A stretch of DNA of 19,428 bases, taken from assembly GCA_027451785.1 (NCBI GenBank), contig DAIDIS010000197.1, positions 1 to 19,428 of the forward strand, in the 5' to 3' direction. Source of the DNA: Acidimicrobiales bacterium. Its GTDB lineage: Bacteria > Actinomycetota > Acidimicrobiia > Acidimicrobiales > JAKAVM01. The translations under genes were made by a program, and so were the position numbers. Positions 15,088 through 19,428 of the stretch are shown here, one piece after another (the first letter of the stretch is position 1; every line of letters begins with the position of its first letter). The notes beneath the pieces were generated by a model. The model was not told the DNA's origin and ran no database searches. It was given only the letters and a program-made list of their open reading frames with translations.

Positions 15088-16287
15088 CTAAGGGGCGTTC
15101 ACGACCAGCCTTGGGACGCGCGTCCCAATGGCGCAGAGAATCTCGTAGCTGATCGTCCCCTGCCTCGACGCCCAGTCATCAGCGGTGATGGACTGGCCTT
15201 CCTGCTCCCCAATCAGCACTACCTCGTCACCCTTTTTTACGACTAATCCGGCGGGGACTTCGACAAGCAATTGGTCCATGGTCACCGTCCCGGCAATCGG
15301 ACATCTGCGCCCGCCTATCAATACCGAAGCACCCTGTGTACCCAGCGAGCGCCTGACGCCATCGGCGTAGCCGATCGGCACGGTAGCAATGACCGTCTCT
15401 TCAGTGGTGCGATATCGGTGACCGTACGAGACACCTTCGCCCGGAGCCACGACCTTAACCATCGACACCCGGGACTTGAGCGACAGCGCCGGGGTCAATA
15501 TGCCTTCACCCAACTCGTCGGCTTTCACTGCTCCGGGTAGGTAACCGTAAAGGCTGATTCCGCACCGGGCCATCGTGAACCTTGAGCCTGGAAAACGGAT
15601 TGCTCCGGCCGAGTTTGCCGCATGCACGATCTCGGGCCTAGCCCTCCGGGCCGCCAGTACCTCGACGAAATCGCTCAGCACCTTCATCTGGCCCACCGTG
15701 AAACCGTTGTCAGCTTCGTCCGCAGTCGGAAAGTGAGTCCAAACCCCCTCAAGGATCAGGTTTCGTGAAGCCGCAATCTCCTCCGCCAGCCGTAGAGCCT
15801 CTTGTGGGTAGGCGCCCACTCGCCTCATCCCGGTGTCGACCTTCAGGTGTATGCGCACCTCTTTCTGGCCGAGACGATCCGCCATTGCTTCAAGGGCCTT
15901 CACGGTCTCTTCGCTATAGACAGTCGGAGTAATCCGATTTACCACCACCACTTCCAGGGCATCCTCGTCGGGCTCAGATAGGAGCAGTACCGGGGCCTCA
16001 ATCCCGGCTGCCCTTATCTCTAGAGCCTCTTCGGCTGTCGCTACCGCAAGGCAGGTTGCACCACCGTCGAGGAAAGCCTTCGCGGCGGTGACCGATCCGT
16101 GGCCATAGCCGTTTGCCTTCACCACAGCACAAAGAGCCGAAGGGGCAATCATCCCCAACATGGTCTCGGCATTGCGCCTTAATGCCGAATAGTCAACCTC
16201 AGCCCAGGTCTGGCGAAGGAATCGGGGACCCTGTTGCATATAACCCGAGCCCAGCGATTCAGACCCAGGATTCCCGGAGGCACTCAC
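15088..16287 (-). CDS. alr: Alanine racemase
   Basis: Alr interconverts L- and D-alanine with pyridoxal phosphate, supplying D-Ala for peptidoglycan. The 399-residue protein has the PLP-binding Lys57 in AVVKANGYGHG, the barrel motifs HLKVDTGMRRVG and EGVWTHF, and NSAGAIRF and ARCGISLYGY. The second-subunit catalytic Tyr288 is in GVSYGHRYRT, followed by IGYADGVRR and TVTMDQ. I chose GTG 16287 because it overlaps the nnr stop as GTGA and has AGAGG about ten bases upstream. ATG 16239 (383 residues) is the alternative and is closer to the first conserved residues. The gene is the end of the glmM-acpS-nnr-alr block and converges with the cupredoxin lipoprotein gene. Confidence 0.95.
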   Translation of the reverse strand: MSASGNPGSESLGSGYMQQGPRFLRQTWAEVDYSALRRNAETMLGMIAPSALCAVVKANGYGHGSVTAAKAFLDGGATCLAVATAEEALEIRAAGIEAPVLLLSEPDEDALEVVVVNRITPTVYSEETVKALEAMADRLGQKEVRIHLKVDTGMRRVGAYPQEALRLAEEIAASRNLILEGVWTHFPTADEADNGFTVGQMKVLSDFVEVLAARRARPEIVHAANSAGAIRFPGSRFTMARCGISLYGYLPGAVKADELGEGILTPALSLKSRVSMVKVVAPGEGVSYGHRYRTTEETVIATVPIGYADGVRRSLGTQGASVLIGGRRCPIAGTVTMDQLLVEVPAGLVVKKGDEVVLIGEQEGQSITADDWASRQGTISYEILCAIGTRVPRLVVNAP

Positions 16288-17747
16288 AGGTCGTAGACCT
16301 CTTGAGAAAGCCACTTAGCCACCAATAGGGGCAGGTCGCCGGCTATAAGGCCCAGCTCTAGGCCAAGCTGTGACGCCCGACCATGCACGTGAGCCGCGAC
16401 CGCAACAATGTAGGCGAGTTGGTCGAGCGCTGTACTCCCAGACCGACTCATTATCTCCGGCCTTCCCATTCCAATCCTCGCCACGAAAGCCCCGGCGATT
16501 CCGGACAGCACGTCGCCGCTTCCAGCAGTGGCCAGAGCCGGACCACCGGAGTTCACCAGGAACGCCCGTTCAGGAGAGGAAACAACTGTGGTGGGTCCCT
16601 TCAGGAGAACGGCGCAATTTAGCCTTTTGGAGAGAGCGGTGACGTCGCCGATCCGGTCGTCACTGAGCGGAGCGCCCGTCAGCCTCTCAAACTCTCCCTC
16701 GTGAGGCGTGATGACAAGATTGCCACCACGCAATGTCCCTAGTCCGCCGGCAGCCGAAGACGAGTCTCCGCCTTCAGCAAACGCGAACAGGCCGTCGGCA
16801 TCCAGAATGATCGGAATGGCCGACGAAGAGAGAATTTCCCTCAGTTGCGAGGCGACATCGGCCGATCGCCCGAGACCGGGACCGACCACCAGGGAGTGAC
16901 ACCGCTTAGCTTCTGTCTCGACCCTGCCCGCAAGCTCACCGACCTCAACTTCGCTCGATACTGCCTCACCAACCGGCGAAGAGCCGTCACCGCTCCCAGG
17001 ATAAAGGTGTCGTACCATCCCGGCACCGGCACGCATTGCTCCTAAAGCGGCAAAGTTCGCCGCGCCCATCATCCCAGGAGAGCCGGACACTAGGCATACG
17101 GCCGACGACCACTTGTGGTCGCAGCGACCCCTGGCCCCGGCGCCAAGGACCGTCTGAGTAACGTCCTCGTCCTCGATCAGGTGAATGTTGGTCTCCCCCG
17201 GATCCAGCCCGATATCCACTAATTCCACCAAGCCCGCGAAATCCGGACCTGCACCCACAAGCAAACCAGGCTTCAAGGCAGCAAAGGTCACGGTTCGGTC
17301 GGCAATCTGAGGAGATCCCAAAGCTACGCCGGTATCGCCATCGATACCTGTCGGCATGTCGACGGCAAGCACCTGAACTCCGTCAGGAGAAATGGGCGCT
17401 GAATACTCACCACGGAATCCCGTGCCATAGGCAGCGTCGATTAGAAGATCTATCCCGTGACCGAATATCTCCCCTGCCCCCTTGCCCGCAATCTCAGGGC
17501 CTACGGCCACAACATCAACCTTGGCTCCCCAACGCTCAAGGACCTTTGCGGCCACTCGACCGTCGTTGCCATTATTGCCTGGCCCTGCAATCACCCCAAC
17601 TCTCTTGCCATAGGTGCCGGAAAGCATGGAGCGAGCGGAATTTGCGGTTGCCCACCCAGCCCTTGCTACCAGTTCGCCAAGAAGCCCCTGTGCATGGGCC
17701 TTTCTATCGGCCTCACGCATGGAGGAAACCGTTACCACCGGCTTCAT
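16284..17747 (-). CDS. nnr: Bifunctional NAD(P)H-hydrate repair enzyme (epimerase plus ADP-dependent dehydratase)
   Basis: Nnr repairs NADH and NADPH that have been hydrated by heat or enzyme error. Residues 1 to about 200 are the epimerase (YjeF_N) domain, with GPGNNGNDG (55-63), DAAYGTG including the likely catalytic Asp104, and VDMPTGIDGDTG (129-140). Residues about 205-487 are the ribokinase-like dehydratase domain, with SGSPGMMGAA (221-230), VVGPGLG (287-293), TPHEGEFERL (347-356) and the active-site ATAGSGDVLSGIAGA (406-420, catalytic Asp412). Both halves look intact and the length is normal. ATG 17747 overlaps the acpS stop as ATGA, and its stop overlaps the alr start. This is the standard neighbourhood of the gene in actinobacteria. 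Confidence 0.95.
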   Translation of the reverse strand: MKPVVTVSSMREADRKAHAQGLLGELVARAGWATANSARSMLSGTYGKRVGVIAGPGNNGNDGRVAAKVLERWGAKVDVVAVGPEIAGKGAGEIFGHGIDLLIDAAYGTGFRGEYSAPISPDGVQVLAVDMPTGIDGDTGVALGSPQIADRTVTFAALKPGLLVGAGPDFAGLVELVDIGLDPGETNIHLIEDEDVTQTVLGAGARGRCDHKWSSAVCLVSGSPGMMGAANFAALGAMRAGAGMVRHLYPGSGDGSSPVGEAVSSEVEVGELAGRVETEAKRCHSLVVGPGLGRSADVASQLREILSSSAIPIILDADGLFAFAEGGDSSSAAGGLGTLRGGNLVITPHEGEFERLTGAPLSDDRIGDVTALSKRLNCAVLLKGPTTVVSSPERAFLVNSGGPALATAGSGDVLSGIAGAFVARIGMGRPEIMSRSGSTALDQLAYIVAVAAHVHGRASQLGLELGLIAGDLPLLVAKWLSQEVYDL

Positions 17748-18139
17748 TGCCCTTGACCTTTTGGGTCCCCCAAGGCTATGACCACCGCATAGGCATCACT
17801 TGCAGTATGGCTCAATGAGACCTTGAATGCCCGTACTCCCAGACCTGCGGCGATCTCGGCCGCCTTGCCCCTCACGAGGAGCTCGGGGGAACCGCTTTTT
17901 GCCGAGGCGATGCTTACGTCGGTCAAAGGAAAGGCCCAGAGGCCGACCCCCAACGCCTTCATCGTCGCCTCCTTGGCCGCGAACCGGGCAGCGAGCCGCT
18001 CGGATGGATCGTGGAATCCGCTGGCATACTCCAACTCCTCATTGGTGTAGACCCTCGATTGAAGACCCGGTCGCTTGAGGCTCAGCTTCCTAACCCGGTC
18101 CACCTCGACAGCGTCGATACCGACGCCGATGACTTCCAT
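17744..18139 (-). CDS. acpS: Holo-[acyl-carrier-protein] synthase
   Basis: AcpS transfers 4'-phosphopantetheine from CoA to the serine of acyl carrier protein, which fatty acid synthesis needs. The 131-residue protein shows the family signatures GVGIDAVEVDRV (5-16, metal-binding Asp9), RLAARFAAKEATMKALG (48-64, Glu57 and Lys61) and VSLSHTASDAYAVV (107-120). ATG 18139 has AGGAG three bases upstream. glmM ends 23 bases before it and nnr overlaps its end, so it is in the middle of an operon. Nothing unusual is visible. Confidence 0.95.
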   Translation of the reverse strand: MEVIGVGIDAVEVDRVRKLSLKRPGLQSRVYTNEELEYASGFHDPSERLAARFAAKEATMKALGVGLWAFPLTDVSIASAKSGSPELLVRGKAAEIAAGLGVRAFKVSLSHTASDAYAVVIALGDPKGQGQ

Positions 18140-18162
18140 TCGCTCCTACCAGCCCAGACCGC

Positions 18163-19428
18163 TCAGCCCAGCTCGGACACGACGGCTTCTACGATCAGTC
18201 GCACCGATTCGCTCGCCAACTCGTGAGACTCGGCCTCGACCATAACCCTCACTTTGGGCTCGGTCCCGCTTGCACGGATCAACACGCGGCCCTTCCCTCC
18301 AAGCGCCTCCTCGGTCCTTCTAGCTGTCTCCCAAACACCCGTCGCCGAAGCCAGCCCTGACGAGTCCTTCACGACGACACTCTCAAGGACTTGGGGCAAC
18401 TTGGACATCACGGTACCGGCGAGTGAGCTCAACTTCTCGCCTCGGCGCTTGATCAGGTCACAAAGGAGCACGCCGCTCAAAAGACCGTCCCCCGTCGTGG
18501 CAATGTCCCCGAAGATCAAGTGTCCCGATTGCTCTCCGCCCAGGTTGAAACCTCCCGAGCGCATCTCGGAGAGTACGTGGCGATCGCCCACGTCGGTCTC
18601 CACGACACTCAGACCCAGTTCCTGCATTGCCAGCTTGAACCCAAGGTTGGACATGACCGTGACGACAACCGTGGACTTTTCGAGGCGATTTCGATCGCTC
18701 AGGTCCAAGGCGAACATAGCGATCAGGAAGTCACCGTCAACGACATTGCCAAGCTCGTCGATTGCAATCAACCTGTCGGCATCACCGTCGAAGGCCAGGC
18801 CAAGATCGCATCCCTGGGCGACCACCAGCTCACTGAGTGCTTGTGGATGCGTGGAACCGCAATTGTCGTTGATGTTGCGGCCGTTTGGCGACGCCGAAAT
18901 TACTTTCAGGTCGCAACCCAGTGATTCCAACACCCTCGGACCGGTCTCGAATGCCGCTCCGTTTGCGCAATCGATGGCTACTTTCAGACCCGAGAGGCTT
19001 CTGCCCTCAATCGCAGCCACGACGTGAGACGAATAGCCCTCAATGGTTCCTGAATGCTCATCGACTACGGTGCCGACCTCCCCGAAGTCACCAGCATACC
19101 CACCGGCGCCGATCTCGGACTCAAGCTCAGCCTCGATTTCCTGCTCAACCTCGCTGGTCAGCTTCTTCCCGCCGGCTCCGAAGACCTTGATCCCGTTGTC
19201 GTGGAACGGGTTGTGCGAGGCCGAAACTACGGCTCCAGGGATCTCGGTGATGGCTGAGTACCATGCAACTGCTGGGGTGGGAACCACCCCAAGGTCGACA
19301 ACTTGGCAGCCAGCCGATGCAGCCCCGGCCGAGAAGGCCATTGCAAGCATCTGACCCGAAACTCGGGTATCGCGCCCCACGGCTAGTCGGTTCGCACTCA
19401 GAACCTTCGCCGTCGATCTTCCAAGGGC
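18163..19428 (-). CDS. glmM: Phosphoglucosamine mutase, N-terminus cut by the window edge
   Basis: GlmM converts glucosamine-6-phosphate to glucosamine-1-phosphate, a step toward UDP-GlcNAc and peptidoglycan. The frame is open to the right edge, giving 421 residues; about 25 N-terminal residues are missing. Visible motifs are LAVGRDTRVSGQM near the start, the phospho-serine loop VVSASHNPFHDNGIKVFG, the metal-binding FDGDADRLIAID, LGGEQSGHLIF and the C-terminal phosphate-binding RASGTEPKVRVMVEA. GTG 19380 looks like a start only because the window cuts the gene; the residues before it (ALGRSTAKVL) fit the family. It is the first visible gene of the cluster, with acpS 23 bases downstream. glmS, often nearby, is not between them. 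Confidence 0.95.
   Translation of the reverse strand, partial: ALGRSTAKVLSANRLAVGRDTRVSGQMLAMAFSAGAASAGCQVVDLGVVPTPAVAWYSAITEIPGAVVSASHNPFHDNGIKVFGAGGKKLTSEVEQEIEAELESEIGAGGYAGDFGEVGTVVDEHSGTIEGYSSHVVAAIEGRSLSGLKVAIDCANGAAFETGPRVLESLGCDLKVISASPNGRNINDNCGSTHPQALSELVVAQGCDLGLAFDGDADRLIAIDELGNVVDGDFLIAMFALDLSDRNRLEKSTVVVTVMSNLGFKLAMQELGLSVVETDVGDRHVLSEMRSGGFNLGGEQSGHLIFGDIATTGDGLLSGVLLCDLIKRRGEKLSSLAGTVMSKLPQVLESVVVKDSSGLASATGVWETARRTEEALGGKGRVLIRASGTEPKVRVMVEAESHELASESVRLIVEAVVSELG

Overview
The window looks like chromosomal DNA from a GC-rich actinobacterium, most likely of the class Acidimicrobiia. This is an inference from three things: the gene order (glmM, acpS, nnr, alr, then tsaE, tsaB, rimI, tsaD, groES, groEL), the HrcA/CIRCE control of groESL, and a secreted protein with GYW...DGGIFAFGDA repeats of a kind common in that group. 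No rRNA, tRNA, CRISPR array, insertion sequence or prophage gene was recognised.

Nearly everything is on the minus strand, so the genes read from right to left. From 19428 down to 15088 lies a housekeeping cluster: glmM (cut by the right edge), acpS, bifunctional nnr and alr, with ATGA and GTGA overlaps that indicate one transcript. It supplies peptidoglycan precursors, activates acyl carrier protein and repairs damaged NAD(P)H. From 12832 to 15072 two plus-strand genes interrupt the cluster: an alpha/beta hydrolase and, directly after it, a lipoprotein with two cupredoxin domains around a CHRD-like domain. From 12663 down to 8992 the minus strand resumes with a family 4 uracil-DNA glycosylase and then tsaE, tsaB, rimI and tsaD. 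The three Tsa proteins act in tRNA t6A37 synthesis.

From 8877 down to 6685 lies a textbook heat-shock unit: a promoter overlapping a perfect CIRCE operator, groES, groEL and a strong intrinsic terminator. Below it are a secreted Ig-like/GYW-repeat protein (5255-6613) and a Nudix CoA-pyrophosphatase-like gene (4528-5193).

The left 4.1 kb is one open frame for a very large secreted RHS/YD-repeat protein that runs off the left edge, so any C-terminal toxin is not visible. Its start is the most unusual point in the window. The only Shine-Dalgarno-supported ATG (4240) is out of frame with the body, and a run of seven G separates the two. Loss of one G would join them into a protein with a better signal peptide. 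This could be a phase-variable switch, a programmed frameshift, an inactivating mutation or a sequencing error.

Other points worth a second look are short tandem duplications at the 3' ends of three nearby genes (ung4-like, rimI, tsaD), a degenerate copper site in the first cupredoxin domain, and an odd acetyl-CoA loop with a repetitive tail in RimI. Apart from the RHS start, I see no clear undescribed system; most of the window is ordinary core genome.
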